A stretch of DNA of 64,000 bases from Monoplex corrugatus (Eukaryota > Mollusca > Gastropoda > Littorinimorpha > Ranellidae), in the NCBI GenBank assembly GCA_030674185.1, contig JAPXFY010000026.1, positions 42,453,132 through 42,517,131 of the forward strand, in the 5' to 3' direction. Shown in pieces: positions 12,150 to 22,748 of this stretch. Position 1 is the first letter of the stretch; each line of letters begins with the position of its first letter. The translations under genes were made by a program, and so were the position numbers. The notes beneath the pieces were generated by a model, which saw only the letters and a program-made list of their open reading frames with translations, was not told the DNA's origin and searched no databases.

Positions 12150-12430
12150 CAATTATCTGGCAGACTCCCTGAGTGTGGGTGAAATCCTATGAACTGGCAA
12201 GGCCTTGAAATGGGGAGGGGGAGAAGTGACCAATTAAATAATAATAATAATAATAATAATAATTACAATATTTATATAGCGCAAAATCTTGATAAAATCA
12301 AATCTAAGCGCTGATGGTGGGATGACACCACAAGGATGATGAAAACATTAAGATGGGCAGTGAACAGGCTAGTTTTCAATGATCTGGGCTGGGACTGAGG
12401 TCAAAATATTGATAAGATTTTGAATCTATG
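12150..12430 (-). repeat. SINE-like family A copy interrupted by a LINE tail
   Basis: Reverse-strand family-A features: TCTGGCAGACTC, GGCAAGGCCTTGAAATGGGG, then after an insertion ACATTAAGATGGGCAGTGAA and GGCTGGGACTGAGGTC. The insertion at 12238-12330 is a short 3' end of the L2-like LINE. Confidence 0.6.
12238..12330 (-). mobile_element. L2-like LINE 3' end fragment with (ATT)n tail
   Basis: (AAT)n at 12238-12262, then TTACAATATTTATATAGCGC and AAAATCTTGATAAAATC, the reverse complement of the 3' terminus of the full-length LINE at 37238-41331. Only the last 70 or so bases are present, so this is an extreme 5' truncation. Confidence 0.85.
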
Positions 12431-12724
12431 GATTTTTGTACTATAACTAGTATAAGCACTCAAGGCTTTTTTTTTTTAAAGAATAAATGCCATAAATGCT
12501 CATTATCACTTTATCATGATCATCATCATCAATAAACATATATAAGTTTTTACATCATATGGCCATCACTCACTCTAAAAAGAACAGACCCAAACAAATT
12601 GCAAAAATTTATCCTCAGAAAGGCCTCATGGAAGGTCACATCACCCGACACTCTATGAACAACTGACATGATAAGGATGATCAAGTCATAAAAATAAAAG
12701 TCAAACTGCTACTGCTATTTTTGT

Positions 12725-13380
12725 TTAAAGCCCAGCCAATTGCGTAGATCCACATCAGGGCTATAAGTTATAACCGTTTCAAAACATATACCATACTTCA
12801 ACAGGGGAAAAAAGGAAAAGAAAATTAAGTACACATATCTATGTATTCATGCAAATAATCTAAGATGCCCCTGGAGCTGACCATTGCATCCAGTTTATCA
12901 CACAGGAGATTTCAAAAATACATACCTGAATACAAATTTAAACAGAACTAAGGACACTAAAAGTAAAAACATACATAAAAACAGGCCTACATTTAAATTA
13001 CCTGAAATTGCTTCCACATATCTCACCTCCCTAGAGCCAAAAATGCACTTAATACATGTACCCAATTATCACTCCTAAGAGAAAGTACGTAAGACTTTAT
13101 CAAACACATACACACAAGGCAGGAAATGATTGGAAGAAATGACAGAAAACAAAGGAACAAGGCAGAAACAAAGTGGGCGACAGAAAAGAGGAAATTTCTA
13201 GCACAGAATTTCCAGAAGGTGGGGATACTATTTATACTGAAAGAGCCCCTGGCATCCCCACTTCAGGGGGGGGGGGGGGGGGGGGGGGAGAAATAAAGTC
13301 AAATATCAATGGATTCTATTTATACTGAAAGAGACCCTGGCATCCCCACTGGGAGGGGGGGTGGGGGGGGGCAATAAAGT
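12725..13380. repeat. Dispersed repeat family R550 (copy 1)
   Basis: Begins GTTTAAAGCCCAGCCAATTG, contains the pairs AAAATTAAGTACACATAT, CACACAGGAGATTT and GCCAAAAATGCACTTAATAC, and ends near GGGGATACTATTTATACTG. The same order recurs at 55139-55810, 58467-59405 (interrupted) and 60186-60680, with leading fragments at 42783-42850 and 54724-54785. It is non-coding. The superfamily is unknown to me. Poly-G runs lie at 13267-13288 and 13355-13370. Confidence 0.75.
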
Positions 13381-13543
13381 CAATATCAATTTATAAACCC
13401 AAGTTGAACAATGTCTAAATACAAACAAACAAACAAACGAAAAACCACCTCCCTCACATGACCAACAGATTACAATCTTATAATACTTTCCCTAACATGA
13501 GTGACAACCTTTAATAGTTTTATTTTCTAATACATTATCTTAC

Positions 13544-13617
13544 CGGTTTGCTATGTCCTCTTTCATCTGTTGTTGATCCAATGCTTGGGGGTTCGTTGAT
13601 CACATCGTAAATAATAC
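13544..13617 (-). CDS. OSTC: OSTC exon 2
   Basis: Acceptor GTTTCAG, then GT completing a Gly codon, then [20 protein letters not shown] and HSKP before a GTAAGA donor at 13543. This is the luminal loop after the first membrane helix, and YDVI.EPPS is the family signature. At 74 bases, its phases fit both neighbours. Confidence 0.96.
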
Positions 13618-13744
13618 CTGAAACAGTGAACAAAATGTAAAAATTAATGTATGTTTACCAGTTCAAGCCATGATGAATTAACTAGTTTAAAGATACGTAT
13701 GTTTACTAGTTTAAGCCATGACAAATTATTAGTTTCTATCATGC

Positions 13745-13940
13745 TGGTGGTGCCAGTTTAGAATTGCAAAGGTTCCCTCACTCCCCACTTCAAGACCGTG
13801 CCAGCACATCTACGGGCTTTGTACAGCCCCAAGGATTTGCCAAAAAAATGCTGTATCAGGGTGGAGCGCATAGGGAACTGTCAAGAATGCATAATCATTG
13901 ATGATGATAATGCAGTTAATCCCTCTTGAACAAATTCTAA
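13745..13940 (+). repeat. SINE-like family A fragment
   Basis: CACTTCAAGACCGTGCCAGC, GTGGAGCGCATAGGG and AATCCCTCTTGAACAAATTC in family order. It lies in OSTC intron 1 just upstream of a 150-codon open frame that I do not accept as a gene. Confidence 0.6.
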
Positions 13941-14490
13941 ACTCAGTGTTTTCCAAACATTATACATTCTCATGTTACTACAATGAGACAAGAACCAGTC
14001 ACAATAATCCCGTTTTGGTCACATTTCATTGCCTATTCTGCCATATTTCAAACATTATAGTAGTAAAATATACCGGTACAGTTGCATTAAGAAAAAACTA
14101 CAAATTTGCAGAACGCTTTAATGAAGAAAGTTACCTTGCTGATACTGATACTCTACATATAATACAGCGTTTGTGTGTCCAATTTGTGATTGATCAATAT
14201 GTTACAGTAATCAGTTCTGGGCTATGCCAAAAAAGGGAAACTATCTCAATGTCCAACTTTATCAGGAAAAATGAGCAACCTGCACAAGGAGAGTCTCAAC
14301 TGAGAGCTGTTATCAATATGGTTCTGATCTATAATGGTTCCATGCACTGATGCAGTAAGTTATGACTGAATTTTATGTGAATCACATCTATATAATAATA
14401 TAGTGTTTTATGGATGCAAAACATGAAGACAACCTACAACTCAAAATTGACGAGTATTATCTTGTGTACAGGCATGCATGCACGCATTAT

Positions 14491-14523
<33 letters not shown>

Positions 14524-14739
14524 ACACACTCGATGAATTAAAGAATGACTGATACTGACACACATGACAACACTCTGAAAGAAAGGGAGAGGGGGAGGGG
14601 GCAAAGTGAGAGAGAGGGGAGGGGGAAGAGAGAGAGAGAGAGAGAAAGAAAAAGAGAGAAAGATGAGAACTTTCACATTAACACTGTCAAAATTCTTTAA
14701 AGTATAGTTCATAAACAAGGTAAAGAAATTTGTTAATTA
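13941..14739. other. OSTC intron 1 sequence, no gene accepted
   Basis: Holds an open frame to 14350 without recognisable domains, an (AC)n tract at 14491-14527 and a purine-rich (GA)n patch at 14578-14660. Confidence 0.5.
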
Positions 14740-14950
14740 TTCCTTTTCTTACACAGGACCATGCAGCAGGGAAGTCTTTGTCTTTTTGTCCTAATTTTTG
14801 TATCTGGTGTTTGTTTGTTTGTAACCTTACGCTTAACAAAGGCCAGTTGGCCAAAATTTGTGTCTTTTGTTGTATTAAATACGCATTCCTATTCTTCCTT
14901 CATGTTTTTTTCTGGTTCCTGTTTGCTTGAATGCGGCAGTCACACTTGTT
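14740..14950. repeat. GGCCAACTGGCC fold-back family copy
   Basis: CAGCAGGGAAGTCTTTGTC, CTTACGCTTAACAAAGGCC, CAGTTGGCCAAAATTTG and TGTTGTATTAAATACGC match one arm of the fold-back at 36291-36640. Single arm only. Confidence 0.65.
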
Positions 14951-15117
14951 TTGGATTCTGTTATTTTCAAAATATATATTAATAATGTTATATATATATG
15001 TCTTATTGGCTTTTGGTTAAATATGAACTCAAACAACACCTGATGGCTGCTGATTCTCCATTTTCTAGAACTGGTCTCTTTTCATAGTTACCAAACAAGT
15101 CAAATAAGAATCATGAC

Positions 15118-15133
15118 ATATATATAAACAAAA

Positions 15134-15179
<46 letters not shown>

Positions 15180-15425
15180 GTGAAACATAATTCAAAACAC
15201 AGTCATTCACATACTCAGTATGATACTGATGGATATAGGTCCTTATATAACATCAACAGACTCCACAATGTCCCTCCCCTCCAAGTCCTCCTTCCACATA
15301 AAATGAGACACATAAAACCACACACACACACACATATGTGTGCACATACACACACACACACATTCTCACACGTGTGCGCACATGCTCGCCTGTGCACACG
15401 CATGCATGACGCACACACACACACA
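15118..15425. repeat. (AT)n and (AC)n microsatellites
   Basis: (AT)n at 15118-15180 and AC-rich tracts at 15320-15425, all within OSTC intron 1. Confidence 0.9.
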
Positions 15426-15852
15426 TACATGTTTTACATAAACAAGCTTACAGTTACACACAGTGGGGGTAGTGAAGAAAATATCTGTTGCTCTGTCTAT
15501 TTAGATTTCACACACAGAGATATGTGGACTGTGGTGAATTCTGGAGACACACCCACATACAGCACATATATGACAACGACACACATGATACAATTTTAAG
15601 AAATTATAATTATAACACAAATCAATAGTCCACAACATAAGCCTAAAAATGGGTAACTGTTCATGTTTCTGTTAATTGTGAATGGTCTCCATTGCACTAA
15701 AAACTGAAACAGGAATTGTTAGCTTTACCAAACACAACAGATCAACCGAGGAAACACAACCTGCAGCTAAAGCTCTGCAAATTATCCTGAGCCGGCTGAG
15801 GTGTGAACGAAACGATACGCTGGAAAACATCCAAAATGCACTTTATACGTAC

Positions 15853-15993
15853 CTCCAGTAACTAAGAAATACGACAGCAGAATGAAAGCAAAGACAACCA
15901 TTGCTGACGGTTGTTTTAGCCATGACGGCTTCTTTAATTTCAGGTTTGGCAGCTCGAAAATTGTGAACGGGGAATGCTGTACAAAGTCTCCAT
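15853..15993 (-). CDS. OSTC: OSTC exon 1, with reading-frame break
   Basis: From ATG 15993-15991 the frame reads METLYSIP, matching the family start MESLYSLP. It then runs on out of frame to a TGA. The correct continuation, [16 protein letters not shown] and the first membrane helix ending FLVTGG, is in another frame beginning at the run CCCCG near 15965-15969. The exon length (141) is off by two extra bases or one missing base from what the exon 2 phase needs. The downstream frame has no ATG before codon SAM. The donor is GGAG|GTACGT. Either a consensus error in the C run or a real frameshift; all other exons and splice sites are intact, which favours a sequence error. Confidence 0.9.
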
Positions 15994-16264
15994 GTTGATG
16001 TGGCAAATGTGCAGACAGCAGTTTGACTTCCGTGCTTACGTATCATGATTCTCAATTGGAATAACTTGACACATGATACATCCTGACAATTCTTCAGGTT
16101 CAGTTTAGATTAAAAATTTATTCAGAATTTCCCCATGTTATAAAGATCAAATTCAAATACATTTTTGACTGACTGTACCTCTCGCATTGAGAAAAATTTC
16201 CAGTTATATCATTTTCCCTAATTGGTCTTGTTCTCAAACAGTGGAAGAGATCAGAAGAAGCAAC
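15994..16264. promoter_or_regulatory. Shared upstream region of OSTC and SELENOF
   Basis: 271 bases separate the divergent start codons, so transcription starts for both genes must lie here or within 5'UTR exons not seen. There is no obvious TATA box on either side; the region is AT-rich and lacks the repeats that fill its surroundings. A bidirectional promoter is inferred from geometry. Confidence 0.6.
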
Positions 16265-16309
16265 ATGGCAGACTTACGGCGTCTGCTGTCGTTGTTCTCT
16301 TTCATTTTG
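16265..16309 (+). CDS. SELENOF: SELENOF exon 1 (signal sequence)
   Basis: ATG 16265, MADLRRLLSLFSFIL, then a GTAAGT donor. The hydrophobic run after the Arg pair looks like the start of an ER signal peptide, as expected for SELENOF. Phase 0 fits exon 2. Assignment rests mainly on position and phase, since the signal peptide is not conserved. Confidence 0.8.
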
Positions 16310-16969
16310 GTAAGTATAATCTGTAATGCAAGTTGCACGTGGTTTAAAAGAATGGTTGAAATGTAGAAACAACAAAAGAATGTAGGCTTTAATAACCAAA
16401 TGTTTTTTTAAATTGTATAGGAGAGTAATGAAAACATGTTGCCAAAGAAGGAATAAAGCTGTGGTTTTAGTTAGCCAAAGAACCTCTGACACGTCATATC
16501 AAACGTGTGAAGGAGAGCACTTTTATTTCTGCAATGATTTCATCTGGATTCTAGAGCCTTTGGCTTACGTTTCATGTTCACTTTGAAACAGTCGTAACCA
16601 TAAATGAATATGTCGTCCGTTTCTTTATTTATACTTTTTAGGTTTTTATATAGATCTATATACTATTAGTATTACTATATAGGCTATATCATGTATATGT
16701 TTATTCTGGCAGTTGAACTTTAGAATATGGGGGGAAATCCAAGATTAAAAAAAAAGTGTGTTATATAACTTTGTAACCTTACCTGTCAGCAGTCACTCAG
16801 TCAGACTTTAGTTAATTTTGGCAACATTTTCCTGCATTTGAACACTAACCCAAACCCTACTCACTCAAAGCCTCATCATTTGGGTTGGCAAATGGATCTC
16901 AAGAACGAAACATGTATATCATCTGTATCTGTAAGATACACCACTGTCACCAAGATTTATGGCATTATC

Positions 16970-17690
16970 GCGACAGGTGGGGGTGTGCGCAGCTTTAGCA
17001 GGTTTACTGTTGGGATGATATCAGTCTTTTAAAGTTTTCAAGGGTTGGTGCTCTCACTATGTTTTCTTCCAGATGGTTCCAGTCTCTTACTGTACTAACA
17101 AAAAATGACTGTTTGAACTGCTCTGTCTGGCATCTGCTCTTGTGTTCTTGTGTTGTTTCTTACGTAATCAGAGATGGCACTGATGATATCGTACTGGTCG
17201 CCAGATGTTCGTGGCCTGGTTTGTGTGGAGTTAAATACTCGGCAGATTGTAATGTATGGCCGATACCAGCCCCTCAACCACCTTTTAAATGAAGATTAGG
17301 CGTAGATCACGTCTGCGCTGTTGGAGTGTTGGCAGTTGCAGAGTGTGAAGCATCTTGGTGATGGAGCCGGGTGTTCTGGATTTATAATCACCAGTTATAA
17401 ACCGGGCAGACAGGCGCTGCACTTTTTCCAGTTTGTCAATGTCCTGTTTGAGGTAGGGACTCCATAATTATGATAGAGCCATACTCGAGGGCTGGTCTGA
17501 TGAGAGAGAGATAGGCATTTTTCTTGCATTGGAGGGGAAGAAACGTAGGTTTCTCCTGAGGAAGCCAAGGGTGCTGTGTGCTTTCTTTGCAGGTGTGGGC
17601 AATGTGGGTGCTCCATATCAGGTCATCGGAGAGTTGAATACCTAGGTAGGGGTTTGTGTGGACGTGCTGAAGGGGGGTGTTGCAGTTTGG
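16970..17690 (-). mobile_element. Jockey-like LINE 3' fragment, degenerate
   Basis: The minus strand carries, in shifting frames, SDDLIWSTHIAHTC, STLGFLRRNLRFFPS-like and, further 3' (17050-17100), NHLEENIVRAPTLENFK, the conserved C-terminus of Jockey-type LINE proteins. Many frameshifts and stops. It lies in SELENOF intron 1 in antisense orientation. Confidence 0.75.
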
Positions 17691-18111
17691 CTAACTGATT
17701 AAAATGAAAACAAAATGAAGATCTAGAATTTTTCTCTCGCATTGTCACATTTAACCATTCTGGCTTGATCTTTGATCATGTTGTGGGTCATGATTGGTAT
17801 AAAATATCTGATTGCATAAAATGATAAATGATTTGATGTTAATAATCATGATTTTATATTTGTTTATGAATACATTTTTGATGCCAGGAGACATGCATCC
17901 CCAAGCAGCCAGCAAGCAGTGAATGATCCGTGAAACTGACACAAACACTTTTTAGTTTACTCAGACAAAAACACAGTCTCCAAACATAGGCTATAATAAG
18001 TAAATAATTAATAGTATAATTCATATACAATTTCAAGGAAATAGAAACTGCAAAGAAATACTTCCCACCCTGTAGAGGAGCCAGAGCATAATAACATTTA
18101 GCAACCAACAC
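17691..18111. other. SELENOF intron 1, non-coding
   Basis: AT-rich intron sequence with no gene or repeat recognised. Confidence 0.5.
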
Positions 18112-18162
18112 AGTTGACAATGCAGGATGCTGGCGGACAGGCTGTGGGAGTCAAAGGGTTAC
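18112..18162. repeat. TTAA-MITE half copy (copy 2)
   Basis: TTGACAATGCAGGATGCTGG...GGGAGTCAAAGGGTTA: only the right arm, without a complete terminal TTAA. Confidence 0.75.
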
Positions 18163-18742
18163 TATAACATGATCAGACTGAGCTTACCACTTTATGCTTT
18201 GTGGCTGCGTCTATGCTAGCTGAATGGGTAGCACAAACTGTGTTGGGTTTGAGAAATTCCATATGGGAGATAACTCCGTGACTCTCAAGAGTTATGTTAC
18301 TTAGTTGATATGATCAGACTGATTTTTTTTTCTACACGTATCATTATCATTTATTGTTTCTATGGATGTGTCTTCATTGGAGACAGACAATATGTTTTGA
18401 ATGTGACTCTTTTTTGTGAGTCACTTGGGTTCATCTCGAGATAAATTCTGTAGCCTTCAAATGGTAATGAACATAAAACTGTTAAGTAGTTATACAGTTT
18501 CCGATCATTAGTTTGATTTTTCATGTTTTGTTTACTACATCTCTGTTGTAATAGATGTAAAAGACAGATGCTTCATCAGTGGCCAGTGCTGTATTAATGT
18601 GGCATCTTGTTGCTTTTCTGGAGGAGCACCATGTATTTCATATGGAAAAATTCTGTTGTTAAAAATTCAAAACAGAAAAGAAGAAAAACAAATTCCAGTT
18701 TGACATTTTGATTCCTGCATTTTATTCACTAACTGCAAAAGC

Positions 18743-18965
18743 TTAACCCTTTGACTGATTCACCTATCAACCAACTTCCTGCAGGAAGCTGGTGGATAGG
18801 GTGCGGGAGTCAGACTAGTCAGAGGGTTACGTTTTTACTTTGCTAGCATGGTTGACAATGCAGATGCTGGTGGACAGGGTGCGGGAGTCAAAGGGTTAAG
18901 TTTTTACTTTGCTAACATGGTTGACAATGTAGGATGCTGGTGGACAGGATGCGGGAGTCAAAGGA
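18743..18965. repeat. TTAA-MITE adjacent to SELENOF exon 2 (copy 3)
   Basis: Starts TTAACCCTTTGACTGATTC, has the CCTGCAGG centre, then right-arm units ending GTCAGAGGGTTA, GTCAAAGGGTTA and a final GGGAGTCAAAGG lacking TTAA. Its right end is 15 bases from the first base of SELENOF exon 2, so the intron 3' end is largely MITE-derived. Confidence 0.85.
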
Positions 18966-18980
18966 ATGTGTTGTGTCCAG

Positions 18981-19154
18981 GTATACTATGGAGAGTGCAG
19001 TGAGCAGTTGCTGGAACAATGCAGCGGCATGGGGTTCGCCAACAACCTGATGTGTAGTTCCTGCAAGGAGCTGGACAGCTTCAACCTGGGCAAAATAAAG
19101 GATGGCTGCATGTCCTGCTGTCAGGATGACTCCTCTGATGACGCAGAGACAGAG
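18981..19154 (+). CDS. SELENOF: SELENOF exon 2, Cys-rich UGGT-binding domain
   Basis: Follows acceptor TGTTGTGTCCAG and encodes 58 residues: VYYGECSEQLLEQC, GFANNLMCSSCKELDSFNLG, then DGCMSCCQDD and an acidic tail ending AETE before GTAAGA. The C..LGF..N.LCSSC..L..FNL pattern is the N-terminal Cys-rich domain of SELENOF, which binds UDP-glucose:glycoprotein glucosyltransferase in the ER and places the protein in glycoprotein folding quality control. Seven Cys are visible. It starts and ends in phase 0. The exon is bracketed by palindromic MITEs ending 15 bases upstream and starting 50 bases downstream. Confidence 0.97.
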
Positions 19155-19203
19155 GTAAGAAAGGAACTGGCCATGTAGTGGTTGAAATCTTGGATGCAGG
19201 TAG

Positions 19204-19385
19204 TTAATCTTTTGACTCCCATATCCTGTTCAAACGCATCCTGCATTGTAAACCATGCTGGCAAAGCAAAAACTTAACCCTTTGAGTACCTCACCCTATC
19301 CACCAGCTTCCTGCAGGAAGGGTGAAGGAGTCAAAGGGTTAAGTTTTTGCAGTTGGTGGATAGGGTATGGGAGTCAAAGGGTTAA
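19204..19385. repeat. TTAA-MITE, near full-length (copy 4)
   Basis: TTAATCTTTTGACTCCC to GGGAGTCAAAGGGTTAA with inner TTAACCCTTTGAGTACC...GTCAAAGGGTTAA and a CTGCAG centre. The central palindrome is slightly shortened. It begins 50 bases after the SELENOF exon 2 donor. Confidence 0.9.
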
Positions 19386-20771
19386 GTTGTGAATCCTGTG
19401 AGGTGACTGTAAAGTGTTATATGCTTTGTACTAGCTTAGCAATAAACATGTTTTATCTGTAAAAAGGATAAAAACAAGTTTTAAAGAGAAAAGATCATGG
19501 ATGATTGTTGTAATAGAAGCCCTTCGTATAACACCTTTTCCAGTTATTTCATGAAAACCACTCAGTGATCAGTTATCTGATCCAAATGGAAATTTTCATC
19601 CAGAATGCCTTCATCAATGAGCAGTATATTCTAGCCATCTTCTTTGATCCGGGAAAGTCTTATCATACCACCTTGAAATTTTATCAGACCTGACACTGTT
19701 ACAGACAAGTTTTTAAGGTGGCCTCCCTGTCCGTATTGATTAAGAACATTTTTGGCAAAGTGAAAATTCCCTGTTCGTGTGGGTTCCTATCTGTCAGGAC
19801 CTACATGAACAGGAGTTGGGTGTTTGTCAAGACAAGTATTCTCTCCCTAGCACTGTTTAGTATAAAAATCAATAGTATTGTACAGTCTGTGAGTCAGGGT
19901 TCCCATTGTTCAAATTTTGTTGACAACTTTGCTTTCTGTGAAACAAGAAAGACTTTTCTATGAGTACAGCACCAGCCTTGATTGTGTGTCTACAAGACCC
20001 AGAAGTGGGCTGGAGAAAACAGCTGTAAATTCTCCAGAAAACAGAATGTGTTCATAGCCACAATTTCCAGGAATTTTGTTTAGATCCTGAGATTTAACTC
20101 GGCAATGAAAGAAGCCAGATTCCTTGAGCAACATTATCTTTGATCAAAAAAGAAACTACCTCAGTCATATACTGATATACATATAGGTCTTGTCAAAAAG
20201 TCTGATCATTCTGTGATCATTCTGCAAATGGGTTTCCAGGCCTGGAGAAGATTAAAATTTTCTACAAGCCAGCCAGGCTACTGGATTTTAAGATCTACTA
20301 GCCCGCAGATATTTTCGCTAGTCTGACCTGTTCTGCCAAAAAATAGTAAAATTCTTTGTAGTGATGACCAAAAATATTCAGCAGACGAAGCCATTGTTAC
20401 AACAAAGATGGTCAAATTTTCTTCTGGAGACTTTCATCAGGGTGGGGGGTGGGGGTGGGGGAGGTGATCAAGCGATAATATAAAGATGTAAAGGCAGATG
20501 GTTGATCTCAAAGTTTACATGGATTCTCTGTGTAAGTTAGAGAGAATTGTTAAGTTTAACATATGTTTATAATCACTATCTTTTTGCTTACGTAGCCAAA
20601 GTTTATTTTAGTGCAACTGTTTGTTTGTTATGTTTTTCAAATTACTTCATCATCATCCTGCAATATTTTTCTTCTTTCACAAGTTTAATCACTAACTTTT
20701 AAAGTGTGAGTGTGTGTGAGGGAGAGAAAGAGACAGAATATGAAACCATTGTTGTTTTATAAGTGTTATGT

Positions 20772-20845
<74 letters not shown>

Positions 20846-21615
20846 TGTTGACTTCAGCAGTTCAGTGTGAAGGGAAAACACTTAAAAAATTGTTAATCTA
20901 AAATGAAATTTATGTCCTGAGAGACAAGTGAAGATAATGCGAGAAAAATATCAAGTAACACCTATGTCTTTTAAACTAGTTTCTTTGACGTATCATCTTA
21001 TCAAATGATGCATCAAATTCGTTCTTGTCTCTAGAATTTTCTTGCCTGAAGCATACACAATCTCTTCCCTCCCCATCCCTGATTTCAATAAGACACATGT
21101 TGTATTATTTTCTCTGGTTTCCGTACTTAATTAGAAGCTTCTAATTGTTCGACCAAAACTGACAGATTGGGCGAAAGGTCACTGATCTGTAAACACTCGA
21201 TTGTATCTCACCAACTCCCTTCACTGACAGGCCTTCAGGAAGCAAGAGTTTGTCTTTTCCTAAATACCGGTAGTCTCGTTTTCGCGCAAATGTTGGCAGA
21301 CTCGATCATTGCAGACAAAATTAGTGGGCAGATTGGAAAGTTTGAAAAATCGAAGTAAGTTATGAATGCAGGGGTCAGAATTGTCACTCGCCCAACAGAC
21401 TAGTAGTTTTTGATTTTGACTCGCCCGACGGGTCTTTTACTCACCTCGGGCGACCAGGCGAGTGGATTTCGCCAGCCCTGGGTTTCTGTCTTTCCTTACC
21501 ATTGCAAGGGAAACAACCCTGCTTTTCCTCACTTGGGACTGTGACAAAGATTTTTTTTAGCTGTGTTTAATAAATATACTAATCATGTCTCAGCAGGCTG
21601 GCTAGTTGTTTTGAC
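19386..21615. other. SELENOF intron 2, mostly unassigned
   Basis: Holds a pure (GT)n run at 20775-20841. No coding exon recognised before 21847. Confidence 0.55.
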
Positions 21616-21619
21616 AGAG

Positions 21620-21760
21620 CTGTGGGCTCAGGATCTCATATGTTGAGTTCAGTTGGTACTGGCCCGCAACATTAAACATTGGCATGTTTGCTGCCCATCT
21701 GAATGTTTCCATCATTCTGGTGTTGTCAACTTAATGTTTCAGAGGTCTTCCCCTCCCCCT
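21620..21760 (+). repeat. SINE-like family A fragment
   Basis: GTGGGCTCAGGATCTCATAT, TTGAGTTCAGTTGGTACTGG, CTGCCCATCTGAATGTTTCC and ATCATTCTGGTGTTGTC match the head and mid part of the copies at 59725 and 61305. Confidence 0.5.
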
Positions 21761-21846
21761 TTCTGCCACCTCAGTTCGACCTTGATAAGTATATTAAATA
21801 CAGTTAACAAATCTTTTACAGCATACTTGCCTTTTTTTTTATGCAG

Positions 21847-21910
21847 ACATTCCCATATGCTGAACTGGCGGTGTGCGGATGAAAATTGGGGAGGTATCCA
21901 CAAGTCCAAG
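21847..21910 (+). CDS. SELENOF: SELENOF exon 3 with selenocysteine codon
   Basis: After acceptor TTTTATGCAG the exon reads TFPYAELAVCG, then TGA (21880-21882), then KLGRYPQVQ and one base of the next codon before GTAAGT. VCGUKLGR is the redox motif (Cys-Gly-Sec) of SELENOF, so the TGA is read as selenocysteine. Phases: 0 in, 1 out, matching exons 2 and 4. A standard gene caller will stop here or skip the exon. Confidence 0.97.
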
Positions 21911-22424
21911 GTAAGTTTGCTGTAGCTGCAAGAGTAGCTGGAAGTGATTTTAGTTTAAATTGCATGTGTACACATGATGGTGTGAAGTCTATAATCGTTA
22001 TGTAAAGCTGTCAGTCATTGAGCAGATATTTAGATTTTCTGCCATGTTTTGAAAAAAAAAATCAACTACTGTGATCCTTATCTTGTTGTGAAGTTTCATA
22101 AAACATTCAGTGGTGGCAGCATATACGTGTGTGTATGCATGCATGTGTGTGTGTATGTGCACGTTATGTGGCTGTGTCCCAGGGTTTGTCATCTCCCACC
22201 TTGCCATTCTGTTTTAAACAAGGGAACTGATGACTGGGTGTGAATGGGTCATGCAGTGCATGGACAGCCCCCTTTCCTTGGTGAAATAGCTGTCGTGTGG
22301 AATCAGGAGCATGGGGGGTGATTGTCCAGAGAATGATGAGGCATTGACACCCCAGGTCCCAACCAGCACCCTAAAGTGTTTCATGTTAAAAATAAGTATG
22401 TGTTTGGTAGAAAGAGGGCAGTGC

Positions 22425-22748
22425 TTAACTCTATTGTGACTGCACTTGCCACAGCAGAGCTCTCCTGCTGGCCTAGGGCTGCCACAGTGAAATCACTGAG
22501 ACCTGTCGCCTTTGAGCCATTTTCCATCGATTTTAGTCAAAGAAACCGGCAAAACGTAGCTGAAGTGTTCAACGGAAGTTCCCTCCACAATGGAAGCAAC
22601 TGCCAACTACTAAATCATTAGATAACAAAAGTAGAGGGAGTTATAACTTATATACCATAGACCGTCTGTTACTATGATCGAAGTAGCCCGTCCTCAGTGA
22701 GAGCTCAGCTGTTACTTCAATCGAAGTAGCCCGTCGTCAAAGAGTTAA
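22425..22748. mobile_element. Candidate short TTAA element with paired right-end palindromes
   Basis: Left end TTAACTCTATTGTGACTGC, right end (reverse complement) TTAACTCTTTGACGACGGGC. Near the right end two copies of a CGAAGTAGCCCGTC block occur (22678-22692 and 22720-22736), the second preceded by ACTTCAAT so that it is palindromic. No transposase fragment recognised. The left boundary is the weaker call. Confidence 0.5.

Noticed and set aside
13898..14350. 150-codon open frame on the plus strand
   Set aside because: It starts inside a SINE tail, lies within OSTC intron 1, has no recognisable domain and shows AT-driven composition.
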